From an uncultured Paludibacter sp. (GTDB taxonomy: Bacteria; Bacteroidota; Bacteroidia; Bacteroidales; Paludibacteraceae), in NCBI GenBank assembly GCA_937897985.1, contig CALCBD010000054.1, forward strand, positions 157,378-221,377: DNA of 64,000 bases, given 5' to 3'. The position numbers were made by a program, and so were the translations under genes. Below the pieces are notes generated by a model. The model had not been told where the DNA came from, did not search any database, and saw only the letters and a program-made list of their open reading frames with translations. Shown one piece after another: positions 46,338 through 54,569 of the stretch (position 1 is the first letter of the stretch; each line of letters starts with the position of its first letter).

Positions 46338-47303
46338 TCAAATGCTTAATTCTGCAATTCTCAGTTTGGCACTTCTTGCTCTCGGGTTTCGTTCAATTTC
46401 GTCAGCTCCGGCAACAATTACCTTGTTGTTGATTGTTTTTAACGGCGAAATAATATTACCATAGAAATCTTTGTTTAAATTGCCCCCGAAATTACCACTC
46501 CTGAAAAAATTCTTCACAAGCCTGTCTTCGAGCGAATGGTAAGTAAGTACGGCAATTCTTCCACCCGGATTTAAAACTTCGACGCTCTGCTTCAGCAAGG
46601 CTTCAAGAACTTCCATCTCGTTGTTCACCTCTATGCGCAATGCCTGAAAAACTCTGGCCATATCTTTTTTCTCTTTTTCCCGCCCGAAATACGGTTTAAG
46701 TATTTCAACAAACCTGAAGATTGTATCTATACCGGCTTTTGATCTTTCCTGAATAATAGTTCGGGCAATTTTCCTCGAATTGTTTAATTCGCCGTAGAGA
46801 TAAAACATATCAGCGAGCTCCTTTTCCGGATAATTATTGATGATATATGCAGCGTTTAGCCCGGAGCTTGTGTTCATTCGCATATCAAGTTCGCCATCAA
46901 AGCGAAATGAAAATCCGCGCTCAGCTTCGTCGAAATGATGAGATGAAACTCCCAAATCGGCAAGAATGCCATCTACTTTTTCGATGTTATGGTATCGGAG
47001 AAAGTTCTTCAGGTATTTGAAATTGCTTCTCACAAAGGTAAACCGCTTGTCGGCTATTGCATTTTTTTGTGCATCCGGGTCCTGATCGAATCCGAGCAAT
47101 CTTCCCTTTTCGTTCAGTCTTTTCAGAATTTCGCCCGAATGGCCACCTCCGCCAAAAGTAACATCAACATAAATGCCGTCCGGTTTGATTTTTAAACCTT
47201 CGATTGTTTCGCTGAGCAATGCAGGTGTATGATAAACAGGTGCATTCTGCATTTGATTCGGTTGTTCAGCTTCGGTTGTCCTGACAGTATTTTGTTTTTT
47301 CAC
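46338..47303 (-). CDS. rsmH: 16S rRNA (cytosine-1402-N4)-methyltransferase
   Basis: 321 residues, MraW/RsmH family. SAM motif VDVTFGGGGHSGEIL, then DGILADLGVSSHHFDEAERGFSF (in two halves of the substrate domain) and a C-terminal SYHSLEDRLVK-like motif (TYHSLEDRLVKNFF). Methylates C1402 of 16S rRNA. It lies 28 bases behind mraZ. Confidence 0.97.
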   Translation of the reverse strand: MKKQNTVRTTEAEQPNQMQNAPVYHTPALLSETIEGLKIKPDGIYVDVTFGGGGHSGEILKRLNEKGRLLGFDQDPDAQKNAIADKRFTFVRSNFKYLKNFLRYHNIEKVDGILADLGVSSHHFDEAERGFSFRFDGELDMRMNTSSGLNAAYIINNYPEKELADMFYLYGELNNSRKIARTIIQERSKAGIDTIFRFVEILKPYFGREKEKKDMARVFQALRIEVNNEMEVLEALLKQSVEVLNPGGRIAVLTYHSLEDRLVKNFFRSGNFGGNLNKDFYGNIISPLKTINNKVIVAGADEIERNPRARSAKLRIAELSI

Positions 47304-47331
47304 TTCTGTATAAGCCCTTTTTGCGGGTCAT

Positions 47332-47781
47332 TTATTTTTGCATTTTTTGTTTCATTTTATCTGCAAATTCGCTCTGAGAATACTTGTTTTGTTCGAATTT
47401 GCTTTTGCTCCAGATGGCAAAACGATTCATCATGCCGACAAATAAAATTTCCGAATTGTCGACAGAAATGGATTGAAGATGTTTTTTTGCAATTAATATT
47501 CTGCCCTGCGAATCAATATCAAGCCATTCGGCTTCCGAAGTAAATTGCATTAACAACATCTGATCTTCCGGATTCCATTCGTCAAGGCTGTCATTGAGTT
47601 TTGTTACCCTCGCATTCCAGATGTGTTCCGGATAAAGTATCAAACAGTCATTTTCCGTATCCCTTTGCATGACAATCCTGTCTCTTTCACCGTCAGGCAG
47701 CAACTTTCGATAGGTAGAGGGAATAAATACTCTTCCCTTTACATCGGCTTTTGCTTCATATTTTCCTATAAATGTCGACAT
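47332..47781 (-). CDS. mraZ: Transcriptional regulator MraZ
   Basis: 149 residues from ATG 47781 (MSTFIGKYEAKADVKGR), the normal family length; a longer frame from 47850 would run through the operator and add an atypical tail. Two SpoVT-AbrB-like halves: DVKGRVFIPSTYR and DSQGRILIAKKHL. MraZ binds direct TGGGN repeats in front of its own gene and controls the dcw cluster. Two such repeats are present upstream at exactly the known 10-base period. Confidence 0.95.
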   Translation of the reverse strand: MSTFIGKYEAKADVKGRVFIPSTYRKLLPDGERDRIVMQRDTENDCLILYPEHIWNARVTKLNDSLDEWNPEDQMLLMQFTSEAEWLDIDSQGRILIAKKHLQSISVDNSEILFVGMMNRFAIWSKSKFEQNKYSQSEFADKMKQKMQK

Positions 47782-47807
47782 TTGAATCAATTGAGATTTT
47801 GTAAGTG

Positions 47808-47849
47808 TAAAAGTATAAAAAAGTTTTCGATATTCCCCACATTTCCCCA
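47808..47849 (-). promoter_or_regulatory. MraZ operator and probable dcw promoter
   Basis: On the minus strand TGGGG (47845-47849), AAATG, TGGGG (47835-47839): two MraZ boxes with a 5-base spacer, the arrangement known from E. coli and Mycoplasma. A near-perfect -7 element TACTTTTA (plus 47808-47815) follows, so the boxes would cover the -33 region and allow repression. The rest of the 378-base gap 47782-48159 is A/T-rich; it also holds TTATCAACA-like sequences and the acyltransferase promoter. Confidence 0.7.
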
Positions 47850-48120
47850 CAATAAATTTATAAACAGATTATGAACACAAATTATGGCTTTTATCAAGAG
47901 TTTATCAACAGTAAAAACAAACCAATACATTAACACATTTACCATAATGTGCATATATTGAGATACATATAAAAATTCACAAACTGAAGTTCAGAAACCA
48001 ACATCAAAGTGGGGGAAAAATTTCAGTTTACGAGAAAAATTTATTTAACACCTGCATTGTGTGAATTAACATAAATCGCCCTTTGTTGAATTCTGATTAT
48101 GTGTATTCTCTTATTTTGTG

Positions 48121-48128
48121 TATTTTTG
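48121..48128 (+). promoter_or_regulatory. -7 element of the acyltransferase gene
   Basis: TATTTTTG fits TAnnTTTG and lies 31 bases ahead of the ATG at 48160. Confidence 0.55.
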
Positions 48129-48159
48129 CCCTGATTCAGTAAAATTATGAAGTTGAAGC

Positions 48160-48978
48160 ATGAAAAAAGACAAGGTGATAAATATTGATGTGGCTCATGT
48201 GCTGAAGAGCAGAGCCCCCAAAACAAAAGTGCCGCGGTTTTTAATAAATTATCTGCGGCGGATAGTTCACGAAAAAGAATTTAATCAGTTCTTTAAGGAG
48301 AATCCCGATTTAAAAAATCTCGAATTTATAGAAGCGGCATTCAGGTATCTTGGCATGTCGGTGGACATTGTCGGGAAAGAAAATTTACCACCAAAAGGAG
48401 GAAAGTATATTTTTGCGAGCAACCATCCACTGGGAGGGCTCGACGGTGTAGCCGAAGGTTATCTGATAGGGAGGGAGTATGAGGGTAAAGTTCGTTTCTT
48501 TTCGAACGATTTACTTATGTTTTTACATCCAATGAAAGAAATGTTTGTACCGGTCAATAAATTCGGAAATCAGGGCAAGGACCATGCGGAGTTAATGAAG
48601 CAGTTGTACGAATCGGACAATCATTTGGTGACATTTCCTGCCGGCATGTGTTCACGCAAAATAAACGGCAAAATTGTTGATCCCGAATGGAAGAAAAATT
48701 TTATCACCAAAGCTGTACAATACCAAAGGGATGTGGTACCAGTCTACTTTGAGGGGCGGAACTCAAACTTTTTTTATAACCTTGCACGGTTACGTAAGTT
48801 GCTGGGCATAAAATTCAATATAGAGATGATGTATCTGCCCGATGAAATGTTCAGGCAAAGAGGAAGGCACTTCACACTGAAAATTGCCAAACCGATTCCC
48901 TGGCAGACTTTTGACAAATCGAAGACTCAGGCCGATTGGGCTCAATGGGTCAAAGAAATTGTTTACAAAATGGCCTGA
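48160..48978 (+). CDS. Lysophospholipid acyltransferase-family protein (PlsC-like)
   Basis: 272 residues. The acyltransferase motif is SNHPLGGLDG (His89, Asp95), with five rather than the usual four residues between His and Asp, as in the LPLAT subgroup carrying NHPxGGxDG. A second block is FPAGMCSRK, and VPVYFEGRNS the third. No clear membrane helix. It probably moves an acyl chain onto a lysolipid or amino-acid lipid at the inner membrane. It stands alone on the + strand between the dcw cluster and the Exb operon. Confidence 0.85.
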   Translation: MKKDKVINIDVAHVLKSRAPKTKVPRFLINYLRRIVHEKEFNQFFKENPDLKNLEFIEAAFRYLGMSVDIVGKENLPPKGGKYIFASNHPLGGLDGVAEGYLIGREYEGKVRFFSNDLLMFLHPMKEMFVPVNKFGNQGKDHAELMKQLYESDNHLVTFPAGMCSRKINGKIVDPEWKKNFITKAVQYQRDVVPVYFEGRNSNFFYNLARLRKLLGIKFNIEMMYLPDEMFRQRGRHFTLKIAKPIPWQTFDKSKTQADWAQWVKEIVYKMA

Positions 48979-49192
48979 AAATGTCCGGTTGTTTCCTATA
49001 CTACATGAACATACAGCCTTTTTCCGCCAAATATAATTGTTCCTGTTTGTAAATTTTGTTGTAAAAACAGCCTTCATAGTTTGAATTCAACACTTTTTTA
49101 GCAATTTCTGCTACATATATCAATTCTATTCTGCTGTAAATCAACCTCTGAAAAAATATTTTCAATTTTCTTCAAAAAAAAGTGCAAATTTG

Positions 49193-49224
49193 TTTGGTGG
49201 ATTAAAAAAAAAGTTGAATCTTTG
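49193..49224 (+). promoter_or_regulatory. Promoter of candidate small RNA
   Basis: TTTG at 49193-49196, a 20-base spacer and AATCTTTG at 49217-49224 (one mismatch to TAnnTTTG). This is the best two-part promoter match on the + strand here, yet no protein gene follows on that strand for thousands of bases. Confidence 0.55.
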
Positions 49225-49230
49225 CAGAGT

Positions 49231-49311
49231 AAACAAACAGATAAATTTTTCATAGTTAAGGTTTAGGTTAAAATGTGTAATGGGTGGCTGTGAAGTTACC
49301 CATTACTTTTT
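49231..49311 (+). ncRNA. Candidate small RNA of about 80 bases
   Basis: Within the 435-base gap 48979-49413, a promoter is followed by A/T-rich sequence with CATAGTTAAGGTTTAGG and then a terminator-type hairpin: GTAATGGGT (49277-49285) pairing with ACCCATTAC (49298-49306) and a T run. The unit is about 80 bases long. The only internal ORF is six codons. I do not recognise an Rfam family. The rest of the gap (48979-49190) holds nothing I can name. Confidence 0.5.
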
Positions 49312-49359
49312 GTATCCATTCAGGCATAAAAAGAATCAGTCATTATAATACAGAGCACA

Positions 49360-49392
49360 AAAAAACCGCAGATTTTTGATCTGCGGTTTTTT
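49360..49392. terminator. Bidirectional terminator of the Exb operon
   Basis: Perfect 14-bp stem (AAAAAACCGCAGAT at 49360-49373 with ATCTGCGGTTTTTT at 49379-49392) and a 5-base loop. A run and T run on both sides allow stop of the Exb operon on - and of read-through from the small RNA on +. Confidence 0.9.
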
Positions 49393-49413
49393 CATTTAAG
49401 TTGAATTTGTTTC

Positions 49414-49884
49414 TTACGGGGTCATGCGTTTATTGGCTGAATATACGATTTTCAACGCATAAGCCTTACGCAATGATTGTTTAATATCGTTGATGATACC
49501 CATTTTTGTGTCTTTATCTGCCTTGATGGAAACGGTCATTAAGTTCTGATCGTTTTCGTTCATAGCACTACGTTCACTTACAATAAATTCCTGAAGTTCA
49601 TTCACATCAGCAAAAGCGTCGCCAAGCTGAATGCGTGTTTCGGAACCGAAAGCTTTCGTATACTGGGCCATTGGTTTACCAACATAAACATAGCGTGTGA
49701 GCGACTTGTTTTCAAGCTTCTGTACTTCTGTTGCCATAGGTGGTGAAACCCGTACTTTGAAGGTAACTTCCTTCATTGTGGTAACTGACATAAAGAAGAA
49801 CAAAAACATGAAGATAATATCGGGCAACGAAGAGGTTGCTAACGCAGGCGTTTCCCTTTCTTTGTCTTTTCTGATTTGTGCCAT
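49414..49884 (-). CDS. ExbD-like biopolymer transport protein (second copy)
   Basis: 156 residues with one N-terminal membrane helix (SLPDIIFMFLFFFMSVTTM) containing the conserved Asp of the ExbD/TolR family, and a periplasmic domain. Its start codon shares one base with the stop of the preceding exbD gene (TAATG), so the two are translationally coupled. Last gene of the unit, followed by a strong terminator. With ExbB it turns the proton gradient into work for TonB-dependent uptake. Confidence 0.88.
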   Translation of the reverse strand: MAQIRKDKERETPALATSSLPDIIFMFLFFFMSVTTMKEVTFKVRVSPPMATEVQKLENKSLTRYVYVGKPMAQYTKAFGSETRIQLGDAFADVNELQEFIVSERSAMNENDQNLMTVSIKADKDTKMGIINDIKQSLRKAYALKIVYSANKRMTP

Positions 49885-50474
49885 TATTTTTTTACACCTC
49901 CATAATTTTTAGGTTCAGCTTCAGAAATTTTCTGTGGATAAACTGCCTGAACGGCTTTTTGCTGATCCTCATCCAAATCCTCGTAAGCCATACCGAATTT
50001 TTCTCTCGCTAGCTCATTACGTAATTCATTATAAGCAGCAACCAGTTCATTCTGTACATTGATATAAGCCTGATATTGTGTATCGACGTCGTTCTGAAGT
50101 GAAATTACGTGGTCTTTTGTAATTGACATTAGACCGATTAACGGGATATTTACTTCAGACTTAACCGGCAAATTAGGATCATTATTTTCATTTTTAATGA
50201 ATTCCTTTGCCTTCTGACGCAAATCACGTACTTCCATTAACTCTCCCTGAACCATCAACTGATTCTGACTGTTTACCTTAACAACAAAGATATTTCTTTT
50301 GTTAACGTCAGTCGGTGGTACCTTCATGTCGGGGGGCAGAGGAGGCGGAAGCCTTCTTGCCAACCCGGTACTGGTACTCATTGATGTTGTTACAAGGAAG
50401 AAAATCAAGAGCAAGAACGCAATATCGGCCATCGAACTTGAGTTAATCTCACTGGTTTTTCTTTTCTTTCCCAT
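49884..50474 (-). CDS. ExbD-like biopolymer transport protein (first copy)
   Basis: 196 residues. N-terminal helix SSSMADIAFLLLIFFLVTTSM with the key Asp17, then a Pro-rich linker (RRLPPPLPPDMKVPP) and a periplasmic domain with a longer helical insertion (about 110-175) than E. coli ExbD (141 residues). Two different ExbD proteins in one operon suggest a heteromeric stator around the ExbB ring. Confidence 0.88.
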   Translation of the reverse strand: MGKKRKTSEINSSSMADIAFLLLIFFLVTTSMSTSTGLARRLPPPLPPDMKVPPTDVNKRNIFVVKVNSQNQLMVQGELMEVRDLRQKAKEFIKNENNDPNLPVKSEVNIPLIGLMSITKDHVISLQNDVDTQYQAYINVQNELVAAYNELRNELAREKFGMAYEDLDEDQQKAVQAVYPQKISEAEPKNYGGVKK

Positions 50475-50499
50475 GATATATTAAAGTTTAACTCTGTTA

Positions 50500-50976
50500 T
50501 TATTTGAGTTTTGTATAAATACCGGCTCCGATTATTGTTCCTACAAGACCAATAAATAAAGCGTAAATTGCATAAATAATCATATCGGTGAATTGTGCCC
50601 AAAATCCGAAGTTATCAGTTCCTTCGTAACCAATAATTGAAATTTTGTCGGGGCTACCCATGAACCATGCTACAACAAATACTACTACGAAGATAGCAAT
50701 GGTAACCAATGATTTTACACCTCCGGCCGGATTTGCAATTAATTTCTTAATGAAACCTACAAGAGATAAAAAGAGGGTCAATCCAATCGTGAGGATAACT
50801 AAAAAATAACACCAATATAATAATGTATCGGTAAACTTAGGGACAGTCAGTGTGTCCTGTCCGACAGTCAGCGATTCTGCATTGCCTCCGAAATAAATCA
50901 ATGCCACTAAAAGCACAGATATTATCCCTAAAGCTAATATTGTAATTCTGGAGATATTTCCAACTAAATTTGACAT
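50500..50976 (-). CDS. Four-helix membrane protein of the Exb operon
   Basis: 158 residues with four hydrophobic segments (near 12-30, 52-75, 85-106 and 130-152) and no known motif. It lies between exbB and exbD, with 18- and 25-base gaps, so it is surely co-transcribed. I do not recognise a named family. It may be an accessory subunit of the TonB energising complex; this is inferred only from position. Confidence 0.8.
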   Translation of the reverse strand: MSNLVGNISRITILALGIISVLLVALIYFGGNAESLTVGQDTLTVPKFTDTLLYWCYFLVILTIGLTLFLSLVGFIKKLIANPAGGVKSLVTIAIFVVVFVVAWFMGSPDKISIIGYEGTDNFGFWAQFTDMIIYAIYALFIGLVGTIIGAGIYTKLK

Positions 50977-50994
50977 ATCAAAATTTTTAGAAGA

Positions 50995-51801
50995 TTATTT
51001 TTTTTCGTGTTTAACAATGATATCAAGCAATGAAATAGAAGAATCTTCCATGTCATTAGTCATAGCTTCAATTAAAGTAAGGATGTAATTGAAGAATACC
51101 TGAAGAATCATTGCAACGATAAGTCCGAATACTGTTGTTAAAAGAGCTACTTTCATACCACCGGCAACAACCGTAGCAGAAATATCACCTACCTGCTGGA
51201 TTTTATCGAATGCCTGGATCATACCTACTACTGTTCCCAAGAATCCTAAACTTGGAGAAAGTGTAATGAACAAAGATACCCATGTTAAGTTCTTTTCGAG
51301 TAAACCCAGCTGAACGCCTCCGTAAGAAGCTACTGTTTTTTCAACCACGTCAATACCTTCGTCGTAACGTGAAAGTCCCTGATAGAAAATAGAAGCTACC
51401 GGTCCGCGGGTGTTACGGCATACATCAAGAGCTGAATTTACACCACCTTTTGCCCAGGCTTCTTCAATGCTGTTCAATAACTTTTTGGTGTTAGTTGACG
51501 AAAGACTTAAATAAAGGATACGTTCGATACAAAGTGCCAAACCTACGATAAGACAGAAAGCGATTGGAGCCATCCAGCCTGCACCACCTTCGATGAATTT
51601 TTGTTTCAAAGCTTTGTGCATTCCGCCTTCGGCTGCGGGAGCGGCTGCCTGATCGGTAACCTGAGTTGAATCTGTCTTGGCTACAGCTGTATCAGTTGCT
51701 GTAACTTGCTTCGTTGCAGTAGAATCTTGCGCTACTACATTCAATGTGCTTCCAAAATTGAAAATTGCTACGATTGATAAGATTGCAAATACCTTTTTCA
51801 T
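50995..51801 (-). CDS. exbB: MotA/TolQ/ExbB proton channel protein
   Basis: 268 residues. It begins with a signal-peptide-like helix and a Thr/Ala/Asp-rich periplasmic stretch (about 25-65), as in other Bacteroidota ExbB. The channel part has three helices: GWMAPIAFCLIVGLALCIER, SLFITLSPSLGFLGTVVGMI and the last with VALLTTVFGLIVAMI. The motif GFLGTVVGMIQAF is diagnostic. It forms the pentameric proton channel. First gene of the operon, about 75 bases behind tRNA-Ser on the same strand; no clear promoter of its own. Confidence 0.93.
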   Translation of the reverse strand: MKKVFAILSIVAIFNFGSTLNVVAQDSTATKQVTATDTAVAKTDSTQVTDQAAAPAAEGGMHKALKQKFIEGGAGWMAPIAFCLIVGLALCIERILYLSLSSTNTKKLLNSIEEAWAKGGVNSALDVCRNTRGPVASIFYQGLSRYDEGIDVVEKTVASYGGVQLGLLEKNLTWVSLFITLSPSLGFLGTVVGMIQAFDKIQQVGDISATVVAGGMKVALLTTVFGLIVAMILQVFFNYILTLIEAMTNDMEDSSISLLDIIVKHEKK

Positions 51802-51877
51802 TTTACTTTTTTTTAAAGATTTCTAATTTTTGTTTTATTTTTGTTTGTTTTTTAATTCTCTGATTTTTAATTATTTG

Positions 51878-51967
51878 CGGAGAGGAAGAGATTCGAACTC
51901 TCGATACGATTCCACACCGTATATACGCTTTCCAGGCGTACCTCTTCAACCACTCGAGCACCTCTCC
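51878..51967 (-). tRNA. tRNA-Ser (anticodon GGA)
   Basis: 90 bases, class II tRNA with a long variable arm. Acceptor GGAGAGG/CCTCTCC pairs fully; anticodon stem TACGC/GCGTA encloses CTGGAAA, anticodon GGA; T-arm has GTTCGAATC. CCA is not encoded. A near -7 element TAACTTCG sits at plus 51977-51984. Confidence 0.95.
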
Positions 51968-52070
51968 AAATCGGGGCGAAGTTAAGAAAAAATTATGAAA
52001 TACAATATATTTATTCAAAATTGTGAGCAACATATATATTTTTTGACAAAAAAAACACACTTTTTTATGC

Positions 52071-52841
52071 TCAAACAATTTTTTTAAACAGACTATTTAC
52101 GTTTCGGGTTGTTATTTCTTCGGTTTCTTTTTCGCTTATACCGAAAATTGAGGCCATTTTTTTACAAATAAACGCAAGATATGCACTTTCATTGCGTTTT
52201 CCCCTGTAAGGTGCAGGTGTAAGGTAAGGTGCATCGGTCTCGAGCAGCAGGTGTTCAATTCCGATTTGTTCCACCACTGCCGGCAATCCTGAGTTTTTAA
52301 ATGTTAGAATACCGTTGATTCCCATATAAAATCCTCCAAAATCAATGATCTGTACGGCGTCGCTGATACTTCCCGTGAAACTGTGAAAAACGCCGGTTAA
52401 TCCTTTACCGGCAAACTCATTCATTACTTTCATCGTTTCGTCAAACGAATCTCGAACATGGATAATGACTGGTAAATTATATTCTAAAGCCCATTCAAGC
52501 TGTTTGCGAAAAACGGTTATCTGTTCATTCAGAAATTTTTTATCCCAGTATAAATCTATTCCTATTTCGCCTATTGCCACATAACTCCTGCGTTCAAGCT
52601 CCTTTTTAATCAGCTCCAGTTCCTGATTGTAATTTTCATTAACGCTTGTAGGATGAAGACCAATTGCAGCATAGCAGTAACCGGGATAACAGGCTTCCGT
52701 TTTCAGCATTCGCTGAAGCGATGCGGCATCAATATTCGGAAGTATCATCTTCGAAACCCCGCTCAATTTTGCTCTTTCAATTACTTCAGGTCTGTCCTCG
52801 TCGAACTCCTCAGTGTATATATGTGAATGGCTATCAATCAA
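52071..52841 (-). CDS. TatD-family metal-dependent hydrolase (DNase)
   Basis: 256 residues, normal TatD length. Metal ligands are visible: His5 and His7 in IDSHSHIYTEE, Glu in AIGEIGIDLYW, His in VIIHVRDSFD, His in VFHSFTGS and Asp in LLETDAPYLTP. Cytoplasmic; members have 3'-5' exonuclease or D-aminoacyl-tRNA-related activity. A possible -7 element TATTTTTG is at plus 52903-52910. Confidence 0.93.
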   Translation of the reverse strand: MIDSHSHIYTEEFDEDRPEVIERAKLSGVSKMILPNIDAASLQRMLKTEACYPGYCYAAIGLHPTSVNENYNQELELIKKELERRSYVAIGEIGIDLYWDKKFLNEQITVFRKQLEWALEYNLPVIIHVRDSFDETMKVMNEFAGKGLTGVFHSFTGSISDAVQIIDFGGFYMGINGILTFKNSGLPAVVEQIGIEHLLLETDAPYLTPAPYRGKRNESAYLAFICKKMASIFGISEKETEEITTRNVNSLFKKIV

Positions 52842-52964
52842 ATAACTAAAATATCTAAAGGATTTAAGGGAAACGTTTGTTACCCTTTTACATTTGATAA
52901 AACAAAAATAATATATTTTTCATTAATACTGAATTTTCAGCTAAAAAATTCAGAATCTTTCATT

Positions 52965-54482
52965 TTACTCCCATTCTATGGTTGCAGGTGGCTTCGAACT
53001 GATGTCGTATACCACTCTGTTCACTCCTTTTACTTTATTAATAATTTCGTTCGACATTTTTGCCAAAAAGTCGTACGGGAGTTGTGCCCAGTCGGCCGTC
53101 ATTGCGTCGGTCGAAGTCACTGCACGTAACGCAACTGCATTTTCGTAAGTGCGTTCGTCGCCCATTACACCCACAGATTGAACAGGCAGCAGAATGACTC
53201 CGGCCTGCCATACCTTATCATACAGATTCCACTCGCGAAGTCCGTTGATGAAAATATCGTCGGCTTCCTGAAGGGTTTCCACTTTTTCGGGAGTAATTTC
53301 ACCCAGAATCCTGACAGCAAGTCCCGGTCCGGGAAAAGGTTGCCGTTTGATCAGATGATGCATCATGCCGAGTTCAGTTCCCACTTTTCGCACTTCGTCC
53401 TTGAAAAGAAGTCTTAATGGTTCGCAAAGTTTCAGGTTCATTTTTTCGGGAAGTCCCCCTACATTGTGATGTGATTTGATAGTTGTACCACTGATGGAAA
53501 GTGATTCAATGATGTCGGGGTAGATTGTTCCCTGAGCTAACCATTTTACATTCTCAATTTTTTTGGCTTCAGAATCGAATACATCAATGAAACCGGCACC
53601 AATTATTTTGCGTTTTTTTTCAGGGTCAGCGACACCTTTAAGCATGCGGTAAAAATGCTCTTTAGCGTTGATGCCGAGCACATTTAAACCCAAATGCTCG
53701 TAATCCTTCATTACCGTTTCGAATTCGTTTTTTCTTAACAATCCGTGGTCAACAAATATACAGGTCAGATTTTCACCAATGGCTTTATTGAGCAATACTG
53801 CTGCAACAGAGGAATCCACACCACCCGAAAGACCAAGCACTACTTTATCATTTCCCAGCTGCTCCCTGAGTTGTTTTACTGTCGATTCTACGAAGGACGC
53901 CGGTGACCAGTCGCGCTTACATTCACAGATTTTCAGAAAATTTTCGAGTAATAAGATGCCGTCGAGTGTATGGAAGACTTCGGGATGAAACTGTACTCCC
54001 CAGGTTTTTTCACCCTCTATTTTATATGCAGCCAGATCGAGATCGCCGGTACTGGCAATTTTGGTAAATCCTTCGGGAATATTGGTAATTGAATCGCCAT
54101 GCGACATCCATATTTGTGAGCCGGGATGAATGTCCCTGAAGAGCGGATCGTTGGCATCAATGTAGGACAAATTCGCACGACCATACTCCCGCGAACCGGC
54201 AGCTTCCACTTTTCCACCGGAAGTATATGCCATGAACTGCGCTCCGTAACATATACCGAGTACAGGAAAATGCTTGCGTATTTTACTTAAATCTGTCCAG
54301 AAAGCTGTAGGGTCGTACACCGAAAACGGACTACCGGAAAGAATTACTCCTTTGATTTCGTCTGTTTCATCAGGAAATTTATTGTAAGGTAAAATTTCGC
54401 AGTATTCGTTCAGGTCGCGCAAGCGGCGTCCGATAAGCTGGGTGGTTTGTGATCCGAAATCGAGGATAATAATTTTTTCCAT
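52965..54482 (-). CDS. guaA: GMP synthase (glutamine-hydrolysing)
   Basis: 505 residues in two parts. Glutamine amidotransferase: Cys78 in GICYGAQFMAY, then VQFHPEVFHT. ATP pyrophosphatase: P-loop GLSGGVDSSVAAVL, followed by the dimerisation domain ending RVVYDISSKPPATIEWE. Converts XMP to GMP. It has its own two-part promoter just upstream and stands alone. Confidence 0.97.
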   Translation of the reverse strand: MEKIIILDFGSQTTQLIGRRLRDLNEYCEILPYNKFPDETDEIKGVILSGSPFSVYDPTAFWTDLSKIRKHFPVLGICYGAQFMAYTSGGKVEAAGSREYGRANLSYIDANDPLFRDIHPGSQIWMSHGDSITNIPEGFTKIASTGDLDLAAYKIEGEKTWGVQFHPEVFHTLDGILLLENFLKICECKRDWSPASFVESTVKQLREQLGNDKVVLGLSGGVDSSVAAVLLNKAIGENLTCIFVDHGLLRKNEFETVMKDYEHLGLNVLGINAKEHFYRMLKGVADPEKKRKIIGAGFIDVFDSEAKKIENVKWLAQGTIYPDIIESLSISGTTIKSHHNVGGLPEKMNLKLCEPLRLLFKDEVRKVGTELGMMHHLIKRQPFPGPGLAVRILGEITPEKVETLQEADDIFINGLREWNLYDKVWQAGVILLPVQSVGVMGDERTYENAVALRAVTSTDAMTADWAQLPYDFLAKMSNEIINKVKGVNRVVYDISSKPPATIEWE

Positions 54483-54523
54483 GCAGTGGTAACTTTAATC
54501 TGTGTTATTTATGAAAAACAGTG

Positions 54524-54554
54524 CAAAAGTACGAAAAACAGAGGGTATGCACAA
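54524..54554 (-). promoter_or_regulatory. Two-part promoter of guaA
   Basis: On the minus strand TTG (54552-54554), 20-base spacer, TACTTTTG (54524-54531): a good -33/-7 pair. The leader would be about 35 bases. Confidence 0.7.
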
Positions 54555-54569
54555 GTGAAGGACAACAAA

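Noticed and set aside
47782..47850. Upstream ATG for mraZ at 47850
   Set aside because: It would place the MraZ boxes inside the coding region and lengthen the protein beyond the family norm.
47881..47915. TTATCAACA-like sequences as DnaA boxes or an origin
   Set aside because: Only one or two weak matches to TTATCCACA in A/T-rich DNA, and no dnaA or dnaN nearby.
49273..49293. Six-codon frame MCNGWL inside the candidate small RNA, as a Trp leader peptide
   Set aside because: Only one Trp codon and no biosynthetic gene follows on this strand.
51803..52078. Minus-strand open frame of 91 codons across tRNA-Ser
   Set aside because: It runs through the whole tRNA-Ser gene, and its residues are low-complexity Lys/Phe at both ends.
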